A stretch of DNA of 6,596 nucleotides, from contig DMMN01000061.1 of NCBI GenBank assembly GCA_003453835.1, positions 1 through 6,596 of the forward strand. Direction: 5' to 3'. The translations under genes and the position numbers were made by a program. How positions within the stretch are numbered: the first letter of the stretch is position 1; the number at the start of each line of letters is the position of its first letter. Under the pieces are notes generated by a model that saw nothing but the letters and a program-made list of their open reading frames with translations, was not told where the DNA came from and made no database searches. Origin of the DNA: Bacteroidota bacterium. Lineage in GTDB: Bacteria > Bacteroidota > Ignavibacteria > UBA10030. Positions 1-6,596 of the stretch are shown one piece after another.

Positions 1-1467
1 CCCATCTTCCAGATGAAGAATCGGGATCGGCTCGCCCCAGTATCGTTGCCGGGAGAACAGCCAATCGCGAAGCTTGTACTGGACTGCGCTCCGCCCGACG
101 CCCTTGCGTTCCATCCAATCGACGATCACTTTTTTTGCATCGGCCGTTTTGACGCCATTCAGGGTGACCTCGTCGTTTGCCGAGTTCATCCCGATTCCGT
201 CATCAACAAAGATCTCAGGAGCATCGGGACCACCATCGACGACCTTCACAATCGGGAGATCGAACTTGCGAGCAAATTCCGCATCACGTTCATCGTGGCC
301 CGGAACGGCCATAATCGCACCGGTCCCATACCCCATCAAGACGTAGTCGGCGATCCAGATCGGAATGTCCTTCCCGGTCGCCGGGTTGACAGCGTGCGTG
401 CCCAGGAAGACGCCGGATTTGTCTTTCTCGATTCCCCGTTCCAACTCGCTTTTCAGAGAGGCCTGCTTTTGGTACTCTTCGACAGACGTCCGTTTCTCAA
501 CCGAGGTCAATGGTCCAACAAGAGGGTGTTCCGGAGAGAGAACCATGTAGGTCGCCCCAAAGATCGTGTCGGCGCGTGTCGTAAACACACGGATCTTCTC
601 GTCCCTGCCGCTCAGGGGGAAGTCGATCTCGGCGCCTTCCGAGCGTCCGATCCAGTTTCGCTGTTGTTCGAGCGTTGAGTCCGGCCAGTTGAGATTCTTC
701 GCGTCCTCCAACAACCGTTCGGCATACGCCGTAATCCGCATCATCCACTGCCGCATCGGTCTGCGCTCGACCGTGTAGCCTTTCTCGGTCCATTCCGCCA
801 CTTCTTCATTGGCGAGCACTGTGCCCAAGGCTTCGCACCAATTGACGGGTATTTTCGCGACATAAGCCAGCCTGAACTGTGCCAGGTAGTCGTGTTGTTC
901 CTTCCTCGTCATCTGCTTCCAGTCGGTGGACGACAGTCGTTCCCCGGAGGGTAATTCAACACTTCCCTTTTCGGTTAGTTCATCTGAGAGGGTTTCGATC
1001 GGCCGGGCCTTTCTGATGCGCGGATCGTACCACGAGCTGTAAATCTTCAGGAAGATCCATTGGGTCCATTTGTAGTATTCGGGCGCGGTGGTATTCACTT
1101 CGCGGGACCAATCATAACTCAGGCCGAGCATCTTGATCTGACGCCTGAATGTGTCGATGTTTTCTTCCGTTGTTACATGTGGATGGATGTTTGTCTGCAT
1201 CGCATACCGTTCGGCAGGCAACCCGAAAGCGTCCCACCCCATGGGATGAAGCACGTTGAAGCCTTTCATCCTTTTGTGTCTGCAGAAAATGTCAGTGGCC
1301 GTGTACCCTTCCGGATGCCCGACGTGGAGGCCGGATCCTGAGGGATACGGGAACATGTCAAGGACGTACACTTTGGCCTTGCCCATTTCTTCAACGGTTT
1401 TGAAGGTCTGGTGCTTTTCCCAATACGCCTGCCATTTCTTTTCGATGTCTAAGAATTGATACTTCAT
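1..1467 (-). CDS. leuS: Leucyl-tRNA synthetase, N-terminal 489 residues (runs off the left edge)
   Basis: This class I aminoacyl-tRNA synthetase charges tRNA-Leu with leucine in the cytoplasm. Translating the minus strand gives 489 codons with no stop. The N-terminus has the synthetase pattern [20 protein letters not shown] (residues 40-59), with the HIGH-like signature HVGH at 48-51. The tRNA-binding and editing insert follows: the threonine-rich TTRADTIFG (296-304), [16 protein letters not shown] (380-395, with the conserved editing aspartate expected at D395), then [12 protein letters not shown] (467-478), where the chain returns to the catalytic core. The KMSKS loop and anticodon-binding domain lie outside the window. 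The first zinc module around [14 protein letters not shown] keeps one cysteine (C211), and about 45 extra residues (roughly 152-200) precede it, as I recall for Bacteroidota/Chlorobi enzymes. The ATG fits the usual LeuRS start. A GGAGA touches the ATG and AAAGGA lies 13 bases upstream, so neither is ideally spaced. A separate promoter suggests independent transcription. Confidence 0.97.
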   Translation of the reverse strand, partial: MKYQFLDIEKKWQAYWEKHQTFKTVEEMGKAKVYVLDMFPYPSGSGLHVGHPEGYTATDIFCRHKRMKGFNVLHPMGWDAFGLPAERYAMQTNIHPHVTTEENIDTFRRQIKMLGLSYDWSREVNTTAPEYYKWTQWIFLKIYSSWYDPRIRKARPIETLSDELTEKGSVELPSGERLSSTDWKQMTRKEQHDYLAQFRLAYVAKIPVNWCEALGTVLANEEVAEWTEKGYTVERRPMRQWMMRITAYAERLLEDAKNLNWPDSTLEQQRNWIGRSEGAEIDFPLSGRDEKIRVFTTRADTIFGATYMVLSPEHPLVGPLTSVEKRTSVEEYQKQASLKSELERGIEKDKSGVFLGTHAVNPATGKDIPIWIADYVLMGYGTGAIMAVPGHDERDAEFARKFDLPIVKVVDGGPDAPEIFVDDGIGMNSANDEVTLNGVKTADAKKVIVDWMERKGVGRSAVQYKLRDWLFSRQRYWGEPIPILHLEDG

Positions 1468-1517
1468 TCTCCGAAACTTGTCCTTTCTATGCGATGGAGG
1501 AGCTCAGATGCAGAGCG

Positions 1518-1546
1518 AATGTAGCAAATACCTCCCCCAATATCAA
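1518..1546 (-). promoter_or_regulatory. Probable promoter of leuS
   Basis: Read on the minus strand, TTGATA (1546-1541) is followed after exactly 17 bases by TACATT (1523-1518), a good sigma-70-type pair. The same bases fit the Bacteroidota-style promoter: TTG, 20 bases, then TACATTCG against the consensus TAnnTTTG. Transcription would begin near 1511, leaving a leader of about 45 bases before the leuS ATG. No other pair as good was seen in the gap. The call rests on pattern and position only. Confidence 0.6.
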
Positions 1547-1583
1547 CGAGAGTTGTCCTCGCGAAAAGTCGGGTCAACGCGGC

Positions 1584-1602
1584 TCTCGATCTGGGATCGA
1601 GA
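1584..1602 (-). other. Stem-loop just after the double-GAF phosphatase gene
   Basis: A perfect 8-base inverted repeat (TCTCGATC / GATCGAGA on the plus strand) with a 3-base loop begins 10 bases past the TAA stop of the phosphatase gene. It could stabilise the 3' end of the four-gene transcript or act as a weak terminator. There is no T-run directly after it; the nearest is CTTTTC, more than ten bases further on. A canonical intrinsic terminator is therefore not supported, and some read-through into leuS is possible. Confidence 0.35.
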
Positions 1603-1612
1603 AGAAGGCGGG

Positions 1613-3376
1613 TTACAGTGCTCTCAGCACGAGCATTGTAATATCGTCTGACTGAGGTGTGCCTCGTGTGTAGACATCGAGGGCCTCTTGGATCTTTGAG
1701 ATGATCTGCTTCGCGGGGAGTGTGCGTATTTGCTTGAGCAACTGCTCGAGTCGCTCCTCGGTGAAATCTTCGTTCCTCGCGTTCATCGCCTCGCTCACAC
1801 CGTCGGTGAACATTACGATGAGATCACCGCTCTCGAGCGTCACCGCTCCTTCGGGATACGGGCTCACCGTTTGCATCAGTCCGAGGATGATCCCTCCGAT
1901 CTCAAGCCGCTCGACCCCGCCATCGGCGCGCAGGAGGAAGGGAGGATTGTGTCCGGCATTGACGTATCGAAACGATCTCGTCTCCAGGTTGAGCGAGCCC
2001 CAGAAGAACGTGATGAATTTTCCCTGGCCCGTATTGGCGCAAGTAAGATTATTGATCCGGCTCGTCGCCTCGGACAAACTGAGTCCCATGGGTGCAAACG
2101 CTCGCAACGATGCCTGCACATTCGCCATCAGGAGCGCGGCCCCCGTCCCCTTGCCGGAGACATCGCCGATGACGAAGACATATTCGTTCGGGGATATCGT
2201 CACAACGTCGTAATAGTCTCCCCCGACTTGCTTCGACGGGATGTTGCTCGCGGCAATGTCGAAGCGATGTATCTGCGGTAGCGTCCTCGGCAGCAATCCC
2301 TGTTGAATTTCGCGTGCGATGGCAAGCTCATCCTCCATCCGTTGTTTTTCGAGGGTCTCGTGGAACAGCCGGGCATTTTCGACGGAAATGATCGCGAGGT
2401 TCGCCAACGAATAGAGAAACTCAAGGTCGCCGGCGTTGTAGGATCCTCCGCGTAGCCGTTCTCCGAGAAGGATCGCTCCCTTTACCTGATTCTGAATCTG
2501 CATCGGGATGACAACCTCAATCCTCAGCTTCCGAAGTTCCTCAGCGGTCTGTCTGAACTTCTTCTGTTTTGCGAGATCCTCCGTCAGCTCGGCCGTTTTC
2601 AGGAAACAGATTTGCCTGAGGACATCCAGGGAGCCCATCGGCGCATCGAGTCGAGAGGCGACGATCTTCAACGATCCATGTTCATTGAGACAGATCGCAT
2701 ACCGATTCACCCCTATTTGACCAAGCAGGGAGAAGGTCAAGAGACGAATCACCTTGTCGGCGTCGAGGACGACATTGAATTCTTTGCTCAGGTCAAAGAG
2801 GGTGTTCAGCTCCTGGAATTTCCTGTCAAGATTTCGATTGGCCTCTTTCAATCGGTCGATCATCAACGCCTTCTCGATGGCGGAGCCGGAGAGGTTGACG
2901 AGGGAATTGATGAGCTGTTTGTCCGTTCTTGAAAATGCACGTCCCGCGAATCGACCCCCCAGAGTCAGAAAGCCGGCGACGTGTCGCTGTGTTACAATGG
3001 GAATGAGCAGCTTCTGCTCATGGGACTTGAAGAATCCGACCCATTCCCGACCATCAGGTGCGATCCGATCCACGGCAGTGATTGTGCGCATTGGCTTGTC
3101 GATGCTTACGGGCTGTCCGATGAGCTGAGGATCAAGGCCTTTTGCGTTAACGATCTCGAACGATCCACGTTCGCGTTTGAGCAACACCATCCCCTTCGAA
3201 ACGAGCATCTTCCCCATCACGGTCAGGAGCACCGTCCCGAGAATAAACTTCAGGTCGAGCGAAGAGTTTACGACGTTGCTGAATTCGAAGAGAGGGAGAA
3301 TGTCTGAGGAAGGGTTTTCGCGCCGCGTAGATGTTGGGGGCATATCTGTTCGGAGAGAAAAGGGATTCGGAGTCAA
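1613..3376 (-). CDS. Soluble PP2C-type serine phosphatase with two GAF domains (RsbU/SpoIIE family)
   Basis: This predicted cytosolic protein phosphatase (587 residues) would dephosphorylate a STAS anti-anti-sigma protein, most simply the one encoded two genes upstream. No signal peptide or membrane segment is visible. GAF-like sensor regions span about 30-170 and 190-335. A charged helical linker (about 337-362, ending EIQQGLLP) of the kind that switches RsbU phosphatases leads into the SpoIIE/PP2C domain (about 365-587). Its motifs are complete: VGGDYYD (384-390), GDVSGKG (404-410), NAGHNPP (473-479), FTDGVSEA (523-530) and SDDIT (576-580). The metal-binding aspartates D387, D405, D525 and D577/578 are present, so it is probably active. 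The start shown is a TTG overlapping the upstream HATPase stop as TTGA, with no good ribosome binding site, suggesting translational coupling. An ATG at 3343 is the alternative and would remove 11 residues. The GAF ligands cannot be read from the sequence. Confidence 0.93.
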   Translation of the reverse strand: MTPNPFSLRTDMPPTSTRRENPSSDILPLFEFSNVVNSSLDLKFILGTVLLTVMGKMLVSKGMVLLKRERGSFEIVNAKGLDPQLIGQPVSIDKPMRTITAVDRIAPDGREWVGFFKSHEQKLLIPIVTQRHVAGFLTLGGRFAGRAFSRTDKQLINSLVNLSGSAIEKALMIDRLKEANRNLDRKFQELNTLFDLSKEFNVVLDADKVIRLLTFSLLGQIGVNRYAICLNEHGSLKIVASRLDAPMGSLDVLRQICFLKTAELTEDLAKQKKFRQTAEELRKLRIEVVIPMQIQNQVKGAILLGERLRGGSYNAGDLEFLYSLANLAIISVENARLFHETLEKQRMEDELAIAREIQQGLLPRTLPQIHRFDIAASNIPSKQVGGDYYDVVTISPNEYVFVIGDVSGKGTGAALLMANVQASLRAFAPMGLSLSEATSRINNLTCANTGQGKFITFFWGSLNLETRSFRYVNAGHNPPFLLRADGGVERLEIGGIILGLMQTVSPYPEGAVTLESGDLIVMFTDGVSEAMNARNEDFTEERLEQLLKQIRTLPAKQIISKIQEALDVYTRGTPQSDDITMLVLRAL

Positions 3377-3825
3377 CCCCGAACGATCGAATTGCTGGGG
3401 GTCAGATACTTGATCAGCCGCACCTCATTCCGCCTTCCCGAGGCGTAGCCGTATTCCACCTTGTCCATCAGGGTACGCATCAAATAGACACCCAGTCCGC
3501 CGCGCCGATACTGCGCAAGGTGCTGTTTCAAATCGGGGAGCTTTGCAGCGCCGGGATTGAACGCTTTTCCCTCATCGATCACGCTGACCTGAAACGTATT
3601 CTCGTCCGTTTGGATTTCGATCTGGATTTCCTTGTCCGGGGCATTTTGATAAGCGTGTTTGATCACGTTGGTGCAGGCTTCATCAACCGCCAGGACGATT
3701 TTTGAGGCCTCATCGTCCGAGAAACCACATTTGCGCGCCGCTTCCAAGACGAATTCCCTCACCTCGAGCAAGTGATCGGTTCGGCTTTGAATGGTCTTTC
3801 TCAATTTCTTCGCCATAGACTTCAT
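3373..3825 (-). CDS. RsbW/SpoIIAB-like anti-sigma histidine-kinase-type ATPase (serine kinase)
   Basis: A 150-residue single-domain GHKL ATPase. In the RsbW/SpoIIAB family such proteins bind and inhibit a target, usually a sigma factor, and phosphorylate a serine on a STAS partner. The ATP-site boxes are clear: N-box LAVDEACTNVIKHAY (45-59, with E49 and N53), G1 box VIDEGKAFNP (82-91, D84 and G86) and G2 box RRGGLGVYLMR (107-117). There is no phosphoacceptor histidine domain or sensor domain, as expected for this family and unlike a two-component kinase. It lies 51 bases after the STAS gene. No Shine-Dalgarno sequence precedes the ATG at 3825 or the in-frame ATG at 3816, so the start is uncertain by three residues and translation may depend on ribosomes leaving the STAS gene. 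Its TGA overlaps the TTG of the next gene. The target is unknown; no sigma factor is encoded in the window. I give no rsbW symbol because orthology to the Bacillus gene is not shown. Confidence 0.93.
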   Translation of the reverse strand: MKSMAKKLRKTIQSRTDHLLEVREFVLEAARKCGFSDDEASKIVLAVDEACTNVIKHAYQNAPDKEIQIEIQTDENTFQVSVIDEGKAFNPGAAKLPDLKQHLAQYRRGGLGVYLMRTLMDKVEYGYASGRRNEVRLIKYLTPSNSIVRG

Positions 3826-3876
3826 TCGTGCATGGGAGCAGTTCGGGGTGTTACAATCCAGCGTGGTTCCAGGAGC

Positions 3877-4230
3877 CTACCGTCTTTCACCAAACTTCTT
3901 GACGGCTTCCAACTCGTCTTTGTAAATCTCATAGAGGATCGGGAAGCCAAGCAGATCGAACACATTGTAGACCTTTGGTGACATGTTCGTCAGTTTGATG
4001 TCGCCTTGATTCTTCCGCACGTCCTCAATGAACGCCATGAAAACGCCGAGACCGGCGCTGCTGATATAAGAAAGATCCTTACAGTTGACGACGATGTTGA
4101 ACTTCTTTTCGTTCAACAGTTTCTGGAATGCGTTTTCGAGATCCGGAGCTGTGTGCGCGTCGAGGTAGCCCCTCAGATCGATCACACTGACTCCTTCGCC
4201 GTCCCGGTGTTGCACTTTGAACTCACTCAT
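3877..4230 (-). CDS. STAS-domain anti-anti-sigma factor (RsbV/SpoIIAA-like)
   Basis: A 117-residue cytosolic STAS protein, the central switch of the module. Unphosphorylated, such proteins bind the HATPase kinase and release its target; phosphorylated, they let go. The conserved loop reads LSYISSAGLGVF (53-64). Aligned by eye with SpoIIAA (MDSSGLG), S58 is the expected phosphorylated serine; the preceding position, Asp in SpoIIAA, is Ser here, a variant I believe is frequent in the family. The length and N-terminal pattern (VSVIDLRGYLDAHTAPDLE) are typical of stand-alone members. The start is well supported by the best ribosome binding site in the window, AGAAGGAG nine bases before the ATG. 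The kinase gene follows immediately and phosphatases lie on both sides, which fits partner switching. A general anti-sigma antagonist role is well supported; the specific partner is inferred from neighbourhood. Confidence 0.94.
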   Translation of the reverse strand: MSEFKVQHRDGEGVSVIDLRGYLDAHTAPDLENAFQKLLNEKKFNIVVNCKDLSYISSAGLGVFMAFIEDVRKNQGDIKLTNMSPKVYNVFDLLGFPILYEIYKDELEAVKKFGERR

Positions 4231-4239
4231 GGTGGTATG

Positions 4240-4247
4240 CTCCTTCT
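4240..4247 (-). promoter_or_regulatory. Strong ribosome binding site of the STAS gene
   Basis: On the minus strand AGAAGGAG ends nine bases before the ATG at 4230. It is the clearest Shine-Dalgarno sequence in the window and contrasts with the HATPase and double-GAF phosphatase genes downstream, which have none. This would favour more STAS protein than kinase from the same message. Confidence 0.7.
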
Positions 4248-4281
4248 TGATTCAAAACAAGGCGAGGCTGAATTCTCTTGC

Positions 4282-6375
4282 TCACTGCACCTCCGATTGT
4301 CCTACCCATTTGATCACCACGAGCGTCATATCGTCCCCATACGAGGAATCGCCCGTGTGGTTTCTGATTTCGGCGAGAATTATTTGCTTCATCTGCTCGG
4401 CGGGAAGATATCGCGCCCCGAGGGCGGCTTGCACGAGTCGATCAAAACCGAACTCCTCGCCTGCTCCGTTGCGGGACTCATTGATTCCGTCCGTGTAGAA
4501 GATGCAGACGTCGTCCTTCTTGAGATCTATCGTTGTTTCCTGCGTGACTTCTTCGAACAGCGCGTCGTTCGTAAGTCCGAGCCCGATCCCCGTCGGACGC
4601 ACAAGCTCCACCGCGAGGCCCGATATGTACACCAACGGACAATGCCCTGCGCGTGCCAGGGTCAACTTCCCCTGGCCGAGATCGATGATGCCGTACAGGA
4701 GGCTGATGAAGGCTTTCTTCTCCAGACTATCTTTGAGCGCCTGGTTCGCGCGCACGAGCAAATCACGCGGCGACGTGCAGAGCTTGCTAAGCGACTGGAA
4801 TATACCTTTTACTTCGGCCATATAAAAGGCGGCCGAGACTCCTTTCCCCGACACATCGCCGACAACGACGCCGAACCGATCCCCGTCCAGTTTCACGAAA
4901 TCGAAGTAATCACCCCCTACTTCCATCGACGGCTCCGAAACCGCCGCAATCTGCAGGAACGGGTGTTCCGGAAGCCGCTGCGGCAGGAGGCGCCGTTGCA
5001 TCTCTTGCGCGACCATCATCTCTTGCTGATAGCGCTCGCGCACCAACGACTTCTGAATGAGCTTGGAGTTCTCAATCGCGATGGTGACATGATCTGCAAA
5101 CGTCGTCATCACATCAATATCGTCCTGGTCGAATCCGAATTGAAAATCCTTCGTTGCATGCAGAAATCCGATCAACTCGCCATGAGAGACAAGCGGCACG
5201 CTTAGGAGCGAGCCGATATCAACTCCACGTTTCTTGATGTATCTTGTCCGACGGTCTGTCGAGACATCGTCTATGAGTAACGCCCGCTTCGACTCCATCA
5301 CGAGCCGGCGGAGTGAAGATTCACTATCGACCGTAATTGCGTTAATCTGCTCGGGCGAGATGTTCTTCAGCGAGACGACGTCAATCCTCACCTCTCCATT
5401 CGAGGCCGGCGCCTTGAGCAATTCCAACCACGCACTCTTCGCGCCCACGACCTCGAGCGTCATGTTCGTAACCGTGTTCAGCAGGTCGTTGAAATCGAAC
5501 ACTTGCGTGACCAATCGACTGAGGTTGTGAAGTGACGTGAGCTCGGATTGCTTTCGCTCGAACACATCCGCGGTCGGCAGATGAAAGAGCGTGGTCACGA
5601 ACGCCATCCCAAAATAGACGGCTCCGAACATCGCGTTCAATTGAATGAAACTCTGGAGGGGCTGATTGAACATCCCCAGAGACCGATCAATGAGGGTCTG
5701 CTTCGAAAACACGTTCAGCCCAACGAACGAGACGAAGAGGAGCGCACCATAGACAATCGAATAGATCTTCTCCCTTCTTGAAAGATAGACGATCCAATTC
5801 TGTTTGAAAGAATTGATGACGATCAACACCAGGGCGAGAGGAAAGAGAATGGACGCCACGAGATTCCCCTCTGCCGGTATCAGCGGAAGAACGGAGAGAT
5901 TCGTGCAGATCATGAGGACGAGATATATGACAAAGTTCCTCTTCGTTCCCTTCTTTCGCTTGCGAAGGATGAGGTCTTTGATCGTCAGGAGCGTGGTAAT
6001 CGAGAAGAGGCCGAGGGAAACGGCGAGGAGAAGGGAAAGCAGGTTCCCGACGGCACCGCGCGGACCCACCGATGCTTCTTCGCCGTTCGCACTCGATTGG
6101 GTGACAAAATAGATGGTTGCCGTCAGGAACAACACGACGAGCGAGTAGGCAAGCAGTTTGCCGATATTCTTCGGAATCGCAACTGCCTTCCCGATCCGGG
6201 AACCCCGAACGTATAGGTACAGGAGCAAAAACGCGGCCAACACAGCCGCTTCACGAATGTACGCCGCACCGCCAATGTCAATCGTTACCGCCCTCTCCGC
6301 CACGTCGTACACGAATACCGACAGCAAAAGGAGCAGCGATCCGAGGATAACTATGATGTTCTTCAAACGCGACAT
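4282..6375 (-). CDS. Membrane-anchored GAF-PP2C serine phosphatase (RsbU/SpoIIE family) with about eight membrane segments
   Basis: A 697-residue predicted inner-membrane phosphatase whose catalytic end faces the cytoplasm; its likely substrate is the phosphorylated STAS protein encoded next. About eight hydrophobic segments occupy roughly residues 7-23, 38-56, 72-92, 110-131, 147-167, 171-190, 204-223 and 245-265. I cannot assign this part to a named sensor family. A GAF domain follows (about 285-437), then a helical linker (440-468, ending QRRLLPQRLP) and a SpoIIE/PP2C domain (about 470-690). Catalytic motifs are VGGDYFD (486-492), GDVSGKG (506-512), RAGHCP (575-580), FYTDG (626-630) and GDDMT (680-684). 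The metal-site aspartates D489, D507, D629 and D681/682 are present, so activity is expected. The chosen ATG has AGGG five bases upstream; a GTG at 6381 would add two residues. This is the first gene of the cassette, with 51 bases before the STAS start. Confidence 0.93.
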   Translation of the reverse strand: MSRLKNIIVILGSLLLLLSVFVYDVAERAVTIDIGGAAYIREAAVLAAFLLLYLYVRGSRIGKAVAIPKNIGKLLAYSLVVLFLTATIYFVTQSSANGEEASVGPRGAVGNLLSLLLAVSLGLFSITTLLTIKDLILRKRKKGTKRNFVIYLVLMICTNLSVLPLIPAEGNLVASILFPLALVLIVINSFKQNWIVYLSRREKIYSIVYGALLFVSFVGLNVFSKQTLIDRSLGMFNQPLQSFIQLNAMFGAVYFGMAFVTTLFHLPTADVFERKQSELTSLHNLSRLVTQVFDFNDLLNTVTNMTLEVVGAKSAWLELLKAPASNGEVRIDVVSLKNISPEQINAITVDSESSLRRLVMESKRALLIDDVSTDRRTRYIKKRGVDIGSLLSVPLVSHGELIGFLHATKDFQFGFDQDDIDVMTTFADHVTIAIENSKLIQKSLVRERYQQEMMVAQEMQRRLLPQRLPEHPFLQIAAVSEPSMEVGGDYFDFVKLDGDRFGVVVGDVSGKGVSAAFYMAEVKGIFQSLSKLCTSPRDLLVRANQALKDSLEKKAFISLLYGIIDLGQGKLTLARAGHCPLVYISGLAVELVRPTGIGLGLTNDALFEEVTQETTIDLKKDDVCIFYTDGINESRNGAGEEFGFDRLVQAALGARYLPAEQMKQIILAEIRNHTGDSSYGDDMTLVVIKWVGQSEVQ

Positions 6376-6519
6376 CAACACCCTGCTCTCAACTTGGTCA
6401 ATGATTGCGTTTCAATTGCCTGTAGTAATTCGGTATTTGAGCGCGAAAGTTGCGCCGTTCTCCGGATTGCGCGTCGTCCAGGACAAGACCGGTTAGCCGG
6501 CACAGACGCCTCGTTTCCC

Positions 6520-6570
6520 AAAACGCAAAGACCACTACCGGGGATTCTTCAGAATCCCCCGGAAGTGGTC
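6520..6570 (-). terminator. Strong hairpin with T-rich tail, probable terminator of a gene beyond the right edge
   Basis: Bases 6530-6570 form a long imperfect hairpin. An outer stem of 7 pairs (GACCACT/AGTGGTC) is followed by one A-A mismatch and an inner GC-rich stem (CCGGGGATTC/GAATCCCCCGG) with one bulged C and a TTCA loop. On the minus strand it is followed at once by TTTGCGTTTT, a moderately T-rich tail. The plus-strand side has no T-run. This fits an intrinsic terminator for a minus-strand gene lying to the right, and would insulate the phosphatase-STAS-HATPase cassette from it. Confidence 0.6.
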
Positions 6571-6596
6571 GGCAATTGTAGAATCGTGGTCAATCG

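Noticed and set aside
13..678. A 221-codon open frame on the plus strand
   Set aside because: It is the antisense of leuS, whose minus-strand translation carries conserved synthetase motifs throughout.
1730..2281. Plus-strand open frames of 170-183 codons opposite the double-GAF phosphatase
   Set aside because: They mirror the PP2C domain with its complete catalytic motifs; no protein family is recognisable in them.
3373..3825. HATPase as a two-component sensor kinase fragment
   Set aside because: It has no dimerisation/histidine-phosphoacceptor domain, is of normal length for RsbW/SpoIIAB, and sits beside a STAS gene.
4006..5205. A 399-codon open frame on the plus strand
   Set aside because: It lies wholly opposite the STAS gene and the catalytic part of the membrane phosphatase. 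Its translation shows no recognisable motif and is rich in Arg, His and Glu, as expected of a frame opposite a real gene.
6376..6381. GTG at 6381 as start of the membrane phosphatase
   Set aside because: It adds only Met-Leu and overlaps the AGGG that suits the ATG at 6375. It cannot be ruled out, since GAGAG lies four bases before the GTG.
6489..6500. Small inverted repeat CCGG-TTAG-CCGG before the cassette
   Set aside because: Four pairs in GC-rich DNA are expected by chance, and nothing around it suggests an operator.
6382..6519. Promoter for the four-gene cassette
   Set aside because: I looked for sigma-70-type, Bacteroidota-type and sigma-B-like pairs. Only weak combinations appear (for example around TTTCGC and TACAGG), none good enough to call.

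Overview
The window reads as chromosomal DNA from a bacterium of the Bacteroidota/Chlorobi/Ignavibacteria (FCB) side of the tree. Three signs support this. The leucyl-tRNA synthetase has an extra stretch before its editing domain and a zinc module with few cysteines, as I recall for that group. The best promoter fits the Bacteroidota-style pattern (TTG, about 20 bases, TAnnTTyG). Multi-gene families of SpoIIE/RsbU-type phosphatases are common there. This is inference from motifs, not a database match. Base composition looks moderate and even, with no sign of recent transfer.

All five genes lie on the minus strand, so they are read from right to left. From the right edge: a strong hairpin (6530-6570) followed by a T-rich tail, probably the terminator of a gene beyond the window; a leader of about 150 bases with no convincing promoter; a membrane-anchored GAF-PP2C serine phosphatase (4282-6375); a STAS anti-anti-sigma protein (3877-4230); an RsbW/SpoIIAB-like HATPase (3373-3825); and a soluble double-GAF PP2C phosphatase (1613-3376) that starts on a TTG overlapping the HATPase stop. 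After a 145-base gap with a stem-loop and a good promoter comes the first 489 codons of leuS, which runs off the left edge.

The four middle genes form a compact partner-switching module. In the known logic of such systems, the HATPase kinase phosphorylates a serine on the STAS protein and otherwise holds a target, classically a sigma factor. PP2C phosphatases remove that phosphate so that STAS can capture the kinase and free the target. Here one cassette carries two phosphatases with different sensor parts, one membrane-embedded and one cytosolic, so two inputs may converge on one STAS/HATPase switch. No sigma factor or other target is encoded in the window. leuS appears to be an unrelated housekeeping gene with its own promoter.

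I see no RNA gene, CRISPR array, insertion sequence or plus-strand gene.
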